DNA of 39,207 nucleotides from an uncultured Desulfarculaceae bacterium (GCA_937908275.1 CALERA010000362.1:1-39207), one strand, 5' to 3'; counted from the first letter of the stretch, positions 8,294-17,300 are shown. Notes: generated from the sequence alone by a model not told the origin. Numbers and translations: made by a program.

Positions 8294-9127
8294 ATGAGAG
8301 GCAAGCTGACGGCATCTTTGGTTTTTTCCGGTCTGCTGACCCTGGGGATTCTGGCCCCGGCGGGGGCGCAGGAGGCCGGCAATCCGGTGGTCCTCACCCC
8401 CCAGGGACAGTTCAGCCTGGGCTGGTCCATGGCCCAGGTTTTCGAGCAAAAGCACGAGGACTATGACCTGCGCTCCACCAATTCGGCCACCGGAACCACC
8501 ACGGATCCCTACCACGGCAAGTTCGAGGGCGACCAGTATCAGTTGCTGGAGCTGACCTACGGCCTGCGGGACTGGTGCAACGTCTTCGCCCAGGCCGGCC
8601 TGGCCCAGGGCGGCAAGTTCATCTCGGCCGATGCGAAAAGCGGCCAGGAATGGGAAGCCAAGCTGGAGGACGTCTTCGTCTGGGCCCTGGGGGCCAAGGC
8701 CCGGGCCTTCAAGCTGAGCAATGGCCTGGCCCTGGGCCTGGCGGCCCGCTACCTGCGCTACGACGACCGCAAGCTGGGGCATTGGCGCGAAAACCAGTCG
8801 GGCTATGACGACAGCGCCGATTCGACCGCCGACCTGAAGCTGGATTACTGGCAGGTGGACCTGACGGCGGTGCTGTCCCTGCCCCTGGGGCCGGTCACGC
8901 CCTACGCCGGGGTGGGCTACACCTATTCCGAGGCCAAGGAAAGCGGGCGCAACTACAGCCTGCACGACTCGTCCTGGACTGAATACGACGTCACCGTCAA
9001 GAACCAGGACCAGCTCGCGGCCCTCTGCGGCCTGAACCTGGCCTTGGGGCAGGGCTTCTCGTTCTATCTGCAGGGCGAGTTCGTGGCCCGCACCGCCCTG
9101 GGCCTGGGCCTGTCCTGGTCTTTCTGA
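8294..9127 (+). CDS. Outer-membrane beta-barrel protein, function unknown
   Basis: The 277-residue protein starts with a signal peptide ending APAGA-QEAG near residue 26. The rest is rich in alternating hydrophobic/aromatic strands with Gly/Tyr turns (YAGVGYTYSEAKESG) and ends in Phe (GLSWSF), the usual outer-membrane assembly signal. I do not recognise a specific family. The size suits an 8-12-strand barrel. The ATG at 8294 is preferred. In-frame GTG (8291) and TTG (8288) codons sit just upstream and share the same GGGAAGGG ribosome-binding site. It lies behind the efflux operon but has a separate promoter and is not a TolC-type channel. Confidence 0.75.
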   Translation: MRGKLTASLVFSGLLTLGILAPAGAQEAGNPVVLTPQGQFSLGWSMAQVFEQKHEDYDLRSTNSATGTTTDPYHGKFEGDQYQLLELTYGLRDWCNVFAQAGLAQGGKFISADAKSGQEWEAKLEDVFVWALGAKARAFKLSNGLALGLAARYLRYDDRKLGHWRENQSGYDDSADSTADLKLDYWQVDLTAVLSLPLGPVTPYAGVGYTYSEAKESGRNYSLHDSSWTEYDVTVKNQDQLAALCGLNLALGQGFSFYLQGEFVARTALGLGLSWSF

Positions 9128-9163
9128 TCCCCGCCCGACCGCTGTCCCCGCTCTGAAACCGAA

Positions 9164-9191
9164 CCCCGGCGGCCCCGCGCGGCCGCCGGGG
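9164..9191. terminator. Hairpin between convergent genes
   Basis: An 11-base perfect stem, CCCCGGCGGCC and GGCCGCCGGGG, closes a six-base loop midway between the plus-strand barrel gene and the minus-strand cupin gene. No T-tract follows on either strand, so intrinsic termination is uncertain. The position fits a bidirectional transcription stop. Confidence 0.45.
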
Positions 9192-9211
9192 CCGCCTCGC
9201 CGCTCGCGCGC

Positions 9212-9568
9212 CTAGTCCTGGCCCGGCATCAGGCCGGCCACCACGTGAATCTCCATGGTTTCCTCGCCGTCGTTGACCAGCTCGTGCCAGGCCCCGATGG
9301 GCAGGTGCACCGCGTCGCCGGGACCCACCGGCCGGATCTCGTCATCCACCTGCATCCGCCCCCGGCCCTTGAGGATGATGTATATCTCCTCCATGGGGTC
9401 CACGTGGCCCTCCAGGCGCTGGCCGGGGGGAACACTGGCGTGGGCCAGGAACATCAGGCTGGCCAGGCGGGGGTGGGTCAGCAGCATGTGCGCGGTGCCG
9501 CCGCCATGGGCGCGGTAGCGGGTGAGCATCACCTCGGGGTGGGAGAGGTTGCGCAGGATCACGGCCAT
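9212..9568 (-). CDS. Small cupin-domain protein
   Basis: This single-domain cupin of 118 residues has motif 1 around GHVDPMEEIYIILKGRG, where His and Glu are probable metal ligands, and motif 2 around PIGAWHELVN with a further His. Such proteins bind a divalent metal and act as small dioxygenases, isomerases or sensors. Neighbours do not indicate a substrate. The start ATG at 9568 has only a closely spaced purine run (GCGAGGA) before it. No better start exists in frame. It is transcribed away from the STAS gene at 9889, sharing a 320-base intergenic region. Confidence 0.8.
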   Translation of the reverse strand: MAVILRNLSHPEVMLTRYRAHGGGTAHMLLTHPRLASLMFLAHASVPPGQRLEGHVDPMEEIYIILKGRGRMQVDDEIRPVGPGDAVHLPIGAWHELVNDGEETMEIHVVAGLMPGQD

Positions 9569-9888
9569 TCCTCGCTTTCGACCGGCGCGGCCAACGATGT
9601 TTTCAGATCTGGTTTCGGATCATCAGCAGTAGCACGAAACCCGCGCGGGCAGAAGCGGAAAACCGGCTGTTCCGCCTGGCGAATCCGGGCTGACGCCCCC
9701 CGTCTGGGGCGCGATTGAGGGAGATGTTTTTCGGTTGAAGTTTCAAGGGCAAGATATCTAATTTAATATTAGGTGATTGTGGTGAATTGGCTGGTCGGGC
9801 CGTCCCGCGCCCCAGGCAGCACCGCCCGGGGAGCGGGAAAGGGAGGGACCAGCCTGGGTTTCCCACGGGACCCCAAGGAGCGTAACCC
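9569..9888. promoter_or_regulatory. Divergent intergenic region with AT-rich inverted repeat
   Basis: The 320 bases between the cupin and STAS genes contain an AT-rich patch around 9735-9775. It includes the inverted repeat CTAAT (9758-9762), five bases, ATTAG (9768-9772). TAATAT at 9764-9769 could act as a weak -10 box for the STAS gene. From 9780 a stretch reads like a copy of the start of the TPR gene at 10322 (see findings). No convincing gene lies here. Confidence 0.35.
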
Positions 9889-10218
9889 ATGCGTGTGCAA
9901 CTACAAAGCGTCGGTGAAAAGCTGCTCATCGCTCCCCAGGAGGATCGCCTCGACGCCGCCGTGGCGGCCAGCTTCAAGGGACAGGTGCTGGACGCCATCA
10001 ACAACGGCAACATGGACCTGGTGTTGAACCTGGAGAAGGTGGACTTCATCGACAGCAGCGGCCTGAACGCCATCGTTTCGACCCTGAAGAGCCTGGGCCA
10101 GGAGGGCAAGTTGGTGGTCTGCGGCCTCAGACCGCCCGCCGTGAACCTCTTCCGCCTCACCCGGCTGGATCGCATCATCCCGGTGTATCCCAGCCAGGCC
10201 GCGGCGTTGGCCTCTTGA
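9889..10218 (+). CDS. STAS-domain anti-sigma-factor antagonist-like protein
   Basis: The 109-residue protein is a single STAS domain. The diagnostic loop VDFIDSSGLNAIV holds the serine that partner kinases phosphorylate in SpoIIAA-type antagonists. Such proteins switch partners through serine phosphorylation and in Gram-negatives often control biofilm or exopolysaccharide output. No anti-sigma kinase or phosphatase gene is next to it. A perfect AAGGAG lies eight bases before the ATG. It sits 103 bases upstream of the polysaccharide genes in the same direction, so it may be the first gene of that operon. That link is inference. Confidence 0.88.
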   Translation: MRVQLQSVGEKLLIAPQEDRLDAAVAASFKGQVLDAINNGNMDLVLNLEKVDFIDSSGLNAIVSTLKSLGQEGKLVVCGLRPPAVNLFRLTRLDRIIPVYPSQAAALAS

Positions 10219-10321
10219 GCGACGCTGACCGCGCGCCGAGCCCGGGGCGGCCCAGGCTCGACCGGCCGCCATCCGGCCGGGGATCGGCCCCCCGGGGCTG
10301 GAGCCAACCACCTGGAGCGCG

Positions 10322-11029
10322 ATGAACTGGCTGGTCGGGCATAGGCAGCAGGTGGTTTTCCTGGCCCTGCTGGTGGCCACCGGGCTGGCGGTGCAATGGG
10401 CCTATCCCCGGCTCAACCCCCAGTGGATGGCCTACCACCAGGGCGCGAGCGATCTGGCCGCCCGGGATTACGCGGCGGCGGCCCGCTCCCTGGCCCGGGC
10501 GGTGGAGTTGGGCGCTCGCCGGCCGATCGTATGGCGGGAGCTGGGCCAGGCTTACCTGGCCCAGGAGCGCCTGGAGCCGGCCCGGGAGGCCTTCCTGGAG
10601 CTGGCCCGCCTGCGCCCGGACGACCCGGAGGCGCTCTGGCAGGTGGTGGGGCTGGATGAGCGCCTGGGCCAGACCCGCAGCGCCCTGGACTTCCTGGCGG
10701 AGGTGGAGCGGGACGCGGGCCTGGACTACGCCCTCCTGCTCAAGCTGGGCGACTTGCGCCAGCGCCTCCAGGACCTGGCCGGGGCCCAGCGGGCCTTCGC
10801 CCGGGCCCTGGCCCTGCGGCCGGATGCGCAGGAGGCCCGCCTGCGTCTGGCCGAGGCGCTGACCTGGAGCCAAGAATATCCCCAAGCCATCAGCCTGCTG
10901 GAAGAAATCCTGGCCGCCCGCCCGGATCAGGTCCAGGCCCGCCTGCGCCTGGCGCGGATCCTGGGCGTCCAGGGCCGGAACCAAGAGGCCATCGCCCAAT
11001 ACCGGCTGGCCCTGGGAGAAAAGCCATGA
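10322..11029 (+). CDS. Membrane-anchored TPR protein of the polysaccharide locus
   Basis: This 235-residue protein has a single N-terminal membrane segment (VVFLALLVATGLAVQWAY, about residues 11-28) and no obvious cleavage site. At least four TPR-like helix pairs follow (AYHQGASDLAARDYAAAARSL, WRELGQAYLAQERLEPAREAF and others). It is expected to be anchored in the inner membrane with the repeats in the periplasm, where TPR proteins scaffold polymer-export complexes. A GGAG ribosome-binding site lies five bases upstream. It overlaps the next TPR gene by four bases. I do not recognise a named family. Confidence 0.8.
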   Translation: MNWLVGHRQQVVFLALLVATGLAVQWAYPRLNPQWMAYHQGASDLAARDYAAAARSLARAVELGARRPIVWRELGQAYLAQERLEPAREAFLELARLRPDDPEALWQVVGLDERLGQTRSALDFLAEVERDAGLDYALLLKLGDLRQRLQDLAGAQRAFARALALRPDAQEARLRLAEALTWSQEYPQAISLLEEILAARPDQVQARLRLARILGVQGRNQEAIAQYRLALGEKP

Positions 11030-11667
11030 AGCTGATCGCCGCTCTCGCGCTGTTGCTGGCCCTGACCGCGCCGGCCTGGGCCGCCCCGGCCGGCCCGGGG
11101 GAGACTTCCGGCGCGACGCCGACCCTGGGGCCGGGCGTGGCGGAAATACCGGAATGGCAGGCGCGTTGGGAGCTGGCCCGCCTGCTGAGCTATGAAAAGC
11201 GCTACCCCGAGGCCCTGAAGGAGTATCGCCTGGTCCTGGCCCAGAAGCCCGACCTCCAGCCGGCCAAGGTGGAAATGGCCCAGGTGCTGTTCTGGTCCGG
11301 GCGGGAGCAGGAGGCCCTGGACATCCTCCAGGCCACGCCCCGCGAGGCCCTGGACGACCCCACCCGCCTGACCCTGGCCGACCTGCTGATCGCCCAGAAG
11401 CAATACCCGGCGGCGATGGAGGTGTTGGGGGATTACCTCTCCCGGCAGCCGGACGACCTGGCCGCGCGCCTGAAGCTGGCCGACATTCTGAGCTGGGAAA
11501 AGCGCTACGACGCCTCCCTGGTGGAGTTCCGCCGCATCCTGGCGGCCCGGCCGGACGACCTCCAGGTGCGGCGCAAGTACGCCTTTGTCCTGATCTGGGC
11601 CGGCCAGCGGGCCCAGGCCGAGGCCGAGCTGCGCAAGACCCTGCCGAAGGCTCCGGCCGGGCGCTGA
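11026..11667 (+). CDS. Periplasmic TPR protein of the polysaccharide locus
   Basis: The 213-residue protein has a signal peptide (LIAALALLLALTAPAWA, cleavage near residue 19) and four TPR units, with consensus residues visible in WELARLLSYEKRYPEALKEY and LADILSWEKRYDASLVEF. Its repeats resemble those in the flanking genes, suggesting the three TPR genes arose by duplication and form a trans-periplasmic scaffold, like AlgK or the TPR part of BcsC. The start overlaps the preceding stop (ATGA). The next gene starts one base after this stop. Confidence 0.8.
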   Translation: MKLIAALALLLALTAPAWAAPAGPGETSGATPTLGPGVAEIPEWQARWELARLLSYEKRYPEALKEYRLVLAQKPDLQPAKVEMAQVLFWSGREQEALDILQATPREALDDPTRLTLADLLIAQKQYPAAMEVLGDYLSRQPDDLAARLKLADILSWEKRYDASLVEFRRILAARPDDLQVRRKYAFVLIWAGQRAQAEAELRKTLPKAPAGR

Positions 11668-11668
11668 G

Positions 11669-14551
11669 ATGAGGCCGCGCCGTTATCTGGGCCTGGTCCT
11701 GATGGCCTGGCTGCTGGCCACGCCCCTGCTCGGCCTGGCCGCCGGGCCGGCGGGGCAGGGGGCCTATCCCCCACGGCCCGGCCAGCCGGAGAGCGGGGGC
11801 CAGGCCAAGGCGACCGCCTCCCTGGTCCCCCCGGCGGACCGGATCAGCGAGGGACAGGCTCGCCTGGCCCTGGCCCGGCTCCGGGCGCAATCCCCGGAGG
11901 GGCTGGCCGAGGCGGCGGACCTGCTGGGCCTGGTCCTGGCCCAGGAGCCCGCCAACGCCGAGGCGCGGGCGGAGCTGGCCCTGGTCCTGGCCCGGCTGGG
12001 ACGAACCGGGGCGGCGCGGGCCGAGATGGATCGCGCCCTGGCCCTTAGGCCCGATGATCCGGGCCTGCTCATGGCCTCCGCCGACCTGGAGGCCTCCCTG
12101 GGCCACGCCGTGGCCTGCCGCGCGGGGTATCAAAAAGCCCTGACCCTGCTGCCCGCGGGCGAGGCCCGTCAGGCGGCCGCGTTGCGCTTGGGGGCGGCGG
12201 CCAGCCTGTGGGGGGATTTCAACCTGGGCGAGGCGAGTCTGCGCCAGGCCCTGGAGGGCCAGCCCGGCGACCTGGACCTGCGCCTGAAACTGGCCCAAAC
12301 CCTGTCCGACGCCCAACGCTACGAGGAGGCCGAGGCCATCCAGCGGGAGCTGTTGCTGGAGCGGCCGGACCTGCCCCCGGCCCTGGCCGGCCTGGCCGAA
12401 ATCAAAAGCCGGGAAGACGATCACGCGGCGGCCCTGGTCTGGTGCCAGCGCCTGCTGGAGCACCAGCCGGATCACCCCCAGGGCCTGCGCCTGCGGGCCC
12501 AGGCCTTGTTCAAGCTGCAGCGCCTGGACCAGGCGGGGCAGGCCTTTCTCCAGGCCGCCCGGCGTCTGGGCCGGCCGGCGGAGGTCTTGGTGGGCCTGGG
12601 CCGGGTGCGCCTGGCCCAGGGCCGGCCCAGCACCGCCCAGGCCCTGTTCGCCCAGGCTCTCCAGCGCGAGCCGGGCAACATCGCGGCCCAGTTCTGGCAG
12701 TCCGGGGCCGGGCAGGGAAAAGACAACGGCGGCCGGGAAAAGTTGCTCCAGGACCAAGGCCGCAGCGCCCTGGAGCTGACCGCCTGGGGCGATCTTTATG
12801 CCGGCCAGGGTTTGCGCGGCCCGGCGGCGGCCTGTTATCGCGCCGCCCTGGCCCGGGACCCCGCTTGCTTCCCCGCCGCCCTGAACCTGGCCGAGACCCT
12901 GGCCTCGGATCACCAATATCAGCCATCCCAGGCCCTGCTGCGGGAGCTGGACGCCCAGATCCCCGACAACCGCAAGGTGGTGATCACCTGGGCCCGGGTC
13001 CTGTCCTGGTCCCGGGACTACGAGCAATCCCTGCGAATGTATCAGCGGGCGCGGGAGCTGAACCCGGCCGACCCGGTGCCGGTGATGGAGGCGGCCCGGG
13101 TGGCGGCCTGGGCCAAGCTGTGGCAGCGCTCCCAGGAAACCTACGCCAGCCTGACCCATCCGCCGGTGGACCGGCTCCTGGCCGGGGAGTTGGAGCGCCT
13201 GGCCCGGGGGAGGCCCCCGGACGAGGCCGAGCGCCTCCTGGCCCTGGCCCGCCAGGCCGGGGGCGAGGGCGTCTACCAGGGCTATGAGCGGGTGAGCGCG
13301 GCCGAGCCCTGGCCCGGCTTGAATCCGGCCGTGGTGGCGGAGCTGCGGCGCGGCCTGGCCCGGCTCTCGGCCGCCTATCGCCTGCAAAAGACGGCCAGCC
13401 TGGAGAGCCGGGCCAAGGCCCTGGCCTGGGACCTGCGTCCCCTGGCCAGCCTGGAGACCTACGAGCAGTTGGTGGCCTTCCGCCCCGGCAACCAGGAGGC
13501 CCGCTTCGACCTGGCCCAGGCCCAGTGCGCCCTGGGGCTCTGCGACCGCGAGGCGCGCTCCTACCGCCAGCTCCTGGCCCTGGACCCCCTGCACAGCCTG
13601 GCTGGCCAGGCCCTGCGCCAGCGGCTGATCCGCGACGCGCCGGCCCTGCGGGCGGGCTACTCCTTCTGGAAGGAGACCGGCCGGGGAGAATTGTCGCAAA
13701 TGGAGCGCTCCCGCGCGGACCTGGGCCTGGAGTGGCCCCTGTCCTGCCGCTTCAACCTCAGGCTCCTGGGCCACCGCTGGCTGGAGTCGCCGCGTGATTA
13801 TGGCGGCAGCGCCGAGGCCTTTGGCCACACTTTGGGCCTGGAGGGCCAGGTCACGCCCCGGCTCCGGGCCGGGGCCAGTTGGACCCACAAGGACTATCAG
13901 CGCGCCGACCTGGCCGACCGCGACTCCGGCCAGGCCGAGGCCTGGTATCTGCTGGCCGAGGGGCTACACCTGGGGGCGGGCTTCAACCGCGAGGACCTGT
14001 TAGCCAACGCCTTCGCCCTGGCCCAGGGCACCCAGCGCGAGGCCTGGTGGCTGGGGATCAGGAGCGACCTGAACCGGGACTGGAGCCTGGAGGGCCGGGC
14101 GGCCTGGCTGGATTACAACGACGGCAATCGGGGAGCGCACCACCACCTGGAGCTGGGCCGCGCCTTCAGCGCCTACCCCCGCGCCTTCCGGATCAGCCTG
14201 CGGGCGGACTACCGCGACACCGACCAGCCCGACCTCTACACCTTCCAGGGACCGATCCTGGCGGACATCCGCCACCCCTATTGGGCGCCCCAGGACAACC
14301 TGGCCGGGACCCTCATCCTCCAGTGGCGTCACGACCTGGGCCGCCAGCTCTTCTGCGGCGCGCCGCGACACTATTACGACCTGCGCCTGAACCTGGGCAC
14401 GGACAGCGAGAACAATCCCGCCGCGTCCCTGGAGGCCCAGTGGTTCTATGAGTTCGCCGAGCGTTGGACGGCCGAGGCCAAGGGCCTGGTGCACCGCTCC
14501 CGGGAGTGGGACGCCCAGGGCCTGTGGCTCAACCTCGCTTACCGGTTCTAG
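11669..14551 (+). CDS. TPR plus outer-membrane beta-barrel exporter (BcsC/PgaA-like architecture)
   Basis: This is the largest gene of the window, at 960 residues. A signal peptide (YLGLVLMAWLLATPLLGLA) is followed by about 600 residues of TPR repeats. A final section of about 300 residues consists of alternating strands with many Tyr/Trp/Asp residues and ends in Phe (LWLNLAYRF). That order, periplasmic TPR superhelix then C-terminal outer-membrane barrel, is the one used by BcsC and PgaA to export newly made polysaccharide. It is not close enough by eye to assign to either. Translation is coupled to the previous gene. The glycosyltransferase follows 23 bases later. Confidence 0.82.
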   Translation: MRPRRYLGLVLMAWLLATPLLGLAAGPAGQGAYPPRPGQPESGGQAKATASLVPPADRISEGQARLALARLRAQSPEGLAEAADLLGLVLAQEPANAEARAELALVLARLGRTGAARAEMDRALALRPDDPGLLMASADLEASLGHAVACRAGYQKALTLLPAGEARQAAALRLGAAASLWGDFNLGEASLRQALEGQPGDLDLRLKLAQTLSDAQRYEEAEAIQRELLLERPDLPPALAGLAEIKSREDDHAAALVWCQRLLEHQPDHPQGLRLRAQALFKLQRLDQAGQAFLQAARRLGRPAEVLVGLGRVRLAQGRPSTAQALFAQALQREPGNIAAQFWQSGAGQGKDNGGREKLLQDQGRSALELTAWGDLYAGQGLRGPAAACYRAALARDPACFPAALNLAETLASDHQYQPSQALLRELDAQIPDNRKVVITWARVLSWSRDYEQSLRMYQRARELNPADPVPVMEAARVAAWAKLWQRSQETYASLTHPPVDRLLAGELERLARGRPPDEAERLLALARQAGGEGVYQGYERVSAAEPWPGLNPAVVAELRRGLARLSAAYRLQKTASLESRAKALAWDLRPLASLETYEQLVAFRPGNQEARFDLAQAQCALGLCDREARSYRQLLALDPLHSLAGQALRQRLIRDAPALRAGYSFWKETGRGELSQMERSRADLGLEWPLSCRFNLRLLGHRWLESPRDYGGSAEAFGHTLGLEGQVTPRLRAGASWTHKDYQRADLADRDSGQAEAWYLLAEGLHLGAGFNREDLLANAFALAQGTQREAWWLGIRSDLNRDWSLEGRAAWLDYNDGNRGAHHHLELGRAFSAYPRAFRISLRADYRDTDQPDLYTFQGPILADIRHPYWAPQDNLAGTLILQWRHDLGRQLFCGAPRHYYDLRLNLGTDSENNPAASLEAQWFYEFAERWTAEAKGLVHRSREWDAQGLWLNLAYRF

Positions 14552-14574
14552 ACGGGTCCAGGGGAGGCGCGCGC

Positions 14575-16242
14575 ATGGAGCAGGGAGCCAGCCAAGGCCA
14601 GGCGGTCAGCAAGGCTGGCGGCGCTCGGGCCAGCGTCATCCTCTCGGCCCTGCTGGCCCTGACCCTGCTCTTCATCTTCCTCTACCTGATGATGCGGACC
14701 TATTTGTTCCTGATCGCCGACTACGCCTGGTATGAAAAGGGCGTGGGGGCCCTGCTCCTGCTGGCCGAGACCTTCGTCATGGTCCATAGCCTGGGCTACT
14801 TCCTGAACCTCATGCAGGTGGTGCGCCGGGGTGGAACCACCCCGGCGGCGGCCGCCGAAACACTCCCGGAGCTGCGGACCTTCCCCCTGGTGGGGATCCT
14901 GGTGGCCTCCTATCACGAGCCCCTGGCGGTGCTGGAGGACACCCTGACCTGCTTCTACAACCTCACCTACCCCAACAAGCAGTTGTACTTCCTGGACGAC
15001 ACCCGTTACGACCAACCCGGCCAGGACCCGGAGGAGATGGCCGCCTACCGGCGGGCGGTGGAGGACTTGTGCCGGGAGATGGGGATCAATCTTTTCCGCC
15101 GCCGCTGGCGCGGGGCCAAGGCCGGCATCATCAACGACTTCCTGGACTTCATCGCCGGGCGAGAGAAGGCGGGCTTCGAGTTCACCGCCTATTCCCCGAG
15201 CGAGCGCGGGGAGCCGGAGAAATACCTGATCATCTTTGACGCGGACATGAACCCCTTTCCCGATTTCGCCGAGCGCCTGGTGGCGCGCATGGAGGCCGAG
15301 CCCCGCCTGGCTTTCATCCAGACCCCGCAGTATTACAGCAATTTCGAGCATAACCGCGTGGCCCGCGCCGCCGGGCTGCAACAGGCAGTCTTCTATGAGT
15401 ACATCTGCGAGGGCAAGAGCCTCAACGACGCCATGTTCTGCTGCGGCACCAACGTGATCTTCCGGCGCGAGGCCCTGGAGGACGTGGGGGGGTTCGATGA
15501 ATCCTCGGTCACCGAGGACATCGCCACCTCCATGCAGTTCCACCTCAAAGGTTGGCGTTCGGCCTATTCCAGCCGGGTCTGCGCCTTCGGCCTGGGGCCG
15601 GAGGACCTGGGGGGCTATTTCAAGCAGCAGTTCCGCTGGGCCCTGGGCACGATCGGCCTGGGGCGCTACACCCTGGGCCAGTTCCTGCGCCGCCCCCGCA
15701 GCCTGCCCCTGGCCAAGTGGTGGGAGTACTTTCTCTCCGGCACCCACTACTTCGTGGGCTGGGCCTTTTTCATCATGATGCTCTGCCCCATCCTCTACCT
15801 GCTCTGGGGGGTGCCGGCCTTCTTCTCCCGGCCGGATATCTATTTCCTGGTTTTTTTCCCCTATCTCCTGCTGTCGCTGTCGGTCTTCTTCTGGACCCTC
15901 AAGGATCGCCGCTACACCCTGCGGGACCTGGCCCTGGGCCAAATGCTGCTGGGCATCAGCTTTCCGGTCTTCATGAAGGCCTCCCTGCTGGGCGTCCTGG
16001 GCTTCCGGGGCAGTTTCGGCATCACCCCCAAGGGCCGCAGCCTGGCCCTGCCGCTCTGGGGCCTGTGGCCCCAGGTGGCGATGTGCCTCCTTTGCCTGGC
16101 GGCGCTGGTCTATGGCCTGAACCGCCTGGCCTACGAACCGGGGTCCAGCCTGGCCCTGGCGGTCAACGCCTTCTGGTGCCTCTACCACCTGGGCATCGTC
16201 TCCACGGCGGTGCTCTACTTCAACCGCCCCCTGGAGGAGTGA
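14575..16242 (+). CDS. Membrane-bound family-2 glycosyltransferase (polysaccharide synthase)
   Basis: The 555-residue protein has two N-terminal membrane helices (about 21-43 and 56-80), a cytoplasmic GT-A domain, and about five C-terminal helices. The processive-synthase residues are present: Asp-Asp at 141-142, DAD at 222-224, TED at 313-315 and QxxRW at 351-355. These define the D,D,D,QxxRW family that includes cellulose, hyaluronan, alginate and mixed-linkage glucan synthases. There is no fused PilZ domain, but a separate PilZ gene lies at 17273-18115. The ATG at 14575 is chosen because GGGGAGG lies eight bases upstream. The polymer is unknown. The adjacent GH26-like gene hints at a mannan or beta-glucan. 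Confidence 0.92.
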   Translation: MEQGASQGQAVSKAGGARASVILSALLALTLLFIFLYLMMRTYLFLIADYAWYEKGVGALLLLAETFVMVHSLGYFLNLMQVVRRGGTTPAAAAETLPELRTFPLVGILVASYHEPLAVLEDTLTCFYNLTYPNKQLYFLDDTRYDQPGQDPEEMAAYRRAVEDLCREMGINLFRRRWRGAKAGIINDFLDFIAGREKAGFEFTAYSPSERGEPEKYLIIFDADMNPFPDFAERLVARMEAEPRLAFIQTPQYYSNFEHNRVARAAGLQQAVFYEYICEGKSLNDAMFCCGTNVIFRREALEDVGGFDESSVTEDIATSMQFHLKGWRSAYSSRVCAFGLGPEDLGGYFKQQFRWALGTIGLGRYTLGQFLRRPRSLPLAKWWEYFLSGTHYFVGWAFFIMMLCPILYLLWGVPAFFSRPDIYFLVFFPYLLLSLSVFFWTLKDRRYTLRDLALGQMLLGISFPVFMKASLLGVLGFRGSFGITPKGRSLALPLWGLWPQVAMCLLCLAALVYGLNRLAYEPGSSLALAVNAFWCLYHLGIVSTAVLYFNRPLEE

Positions 16243-17300
16243 TGACCAGGGCCTGGTCGCGGGCGCTCCTGGCTGGGCTGGGCCTGGCCTGGCTGCTCCT
16301 GGCGTCCCCGGTCGTGGCCGCCGCGGGGGGGGCTTGCCGCCTGGCCTGGGGCCTGGCCCTGGAGGGGCAGCCCGTCACCGCCGCCCAGATCGCCCAGGGC
16401 GGGCGGGAAACCGGCCTGGCCCCCCGCCTGGTGGTCTTTTTCCTGCAATGGCCCGCCCCGGGCCAGACCGGGGAGTTCCCCCGGGCCAGCCTGGAGGCCA
16501 TCGTCCAGGCCGGGGCCACGCCCTGCCTGACCTGGGAGCCCATGCACCTGGACCAGCAGGGGCAAGAGGTCATGGCCAGGGGGGAGGATATCCTGGGCGG
16601 GGTCTATGACGCCTATCTGCGCGCCTTCGCCCGCGCGGCCCGGACCTGGGGCCGGCCCCTCATCGTGCGCCTGGGCCACGAGATGAACCTGGCCCGCTAT
16701 CACTGGGGCGGCGATCAGGCCGAGTATGGCCCGGACAGCCCAGCCAGGTACCAGCGGCTCTACCGTCACGTGGTGGAGGTCTGCCGGAGCGAGGGCGCGG
16801 GGAACCTGCTCTGGGCTTTTTGTCCCAACGCCGAGTCCAACCCCCATCCCCAATGGCACGGCGCGGCCTGGAACACCGCCACGGCCTATTATCCCGGGGA
16901 TGCCTACGTGGACCTCCTGGGCATGGACGGCTACAACTGGGGCCGCTCCCAGACCATGGCCGCGCAGGGCTGGGACAGCCGCTGGCAGGAGTTCGCCGAG
17001 CTCTTTGGCGGCCTGCGCGCCGAGTTGCGCGCCTTGGCCCCGGACAAGCCCCTGCTGGTTTTCGAGACCTCGTGCAGTCGCGCGGGCGGAGACCGGGCCG
17101 CCTGGGCGCGGGGGGCCGCGCGCACCGCCCGGCAGTGGGGCCTGGGGGGCCTGGTCTGGTTCCAGGCCGACAAGGAGGTGGACTGGCGGTTGCTGGCGGA
17201 CCGGGACGCGGCGGCCATCGCCGCCCTGGCCGGGGCGCTGGACTGCCCGCCCCAGGCCGCGCCCGCCTGGCTTCAGCGCCCGGCGAAGACCCGCAGATAG
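16242..17300 (+). CDS. Exported GH26-like glycoside hydrolase
   Basis: The 352-residue protein begins with a signal peptide (cleavage near AAA at 25-27) and a barrel whose strand-4 motif RLGHEMN (143-149) holds the likely acid/base Glu147. Glu275 in LVFETSC is placed as the nucleophile. HEMN followed by Trp-rich segments (YHWGG, DGYNW) is typical of clan GH-A family 26: beta-mannanases, lichenases and xylanases. It starts at the ATGA overlap with the synthase gene, so it is co-translated. Glycosidases in synthase-dependent systems commonly trim or release the polymer in the periplasm. That role is inferred here. The last 28 bases overlap the convergent PilZ gene. Confidence 0.85.
   Translation: MTRAWSRALLAGLGLAWLLLASPVVAAAGGACRLAWGLALEGQPVTAAQIAQGGRETGLAPRLVVFFLQWPAPGQTGEFPRASLEAIVQAGATPCLTWEPMHLDQQGQEVMARGEDILGGVYDAYLRAFARAARTWGRPLIVRLGHEMNLARYHWGGDQAEYGPDSPARYQRLYRHVVEVCRSEGAGNLLWAFCPNAESNPHPQWHGAAWNTATAYYPGDAYVDLLGMDGYNWGRSQTMAAQGWDSRWQEFAELFGGLRAELRALAPDKPLLVFETSCSRAGGDRAAWARGAARTARQWGLGGLVWFQADKEVDWRLLADRDAAAIAALAGALDCPPQAAPAWLQRPAKTRR

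Noticed and set aside
9773..10027. A frame beginning with Met-Asn-Trp-Leu-Val-Gly that overlaps the STAS gene
   Set aside because: It runs out of frame through the well-supported STAS gene and has no family resemblance. Kept only as a repeat observation.
10175..13888. A very long open frame on the minus strand opposite the TPR genes
   Set aside because: It is the antisense shadow of genes with strong third-position GC bias. It is low-complexity Gly/Gln/Leu-rich, and has no ribosome-binding site or recognisable domain.
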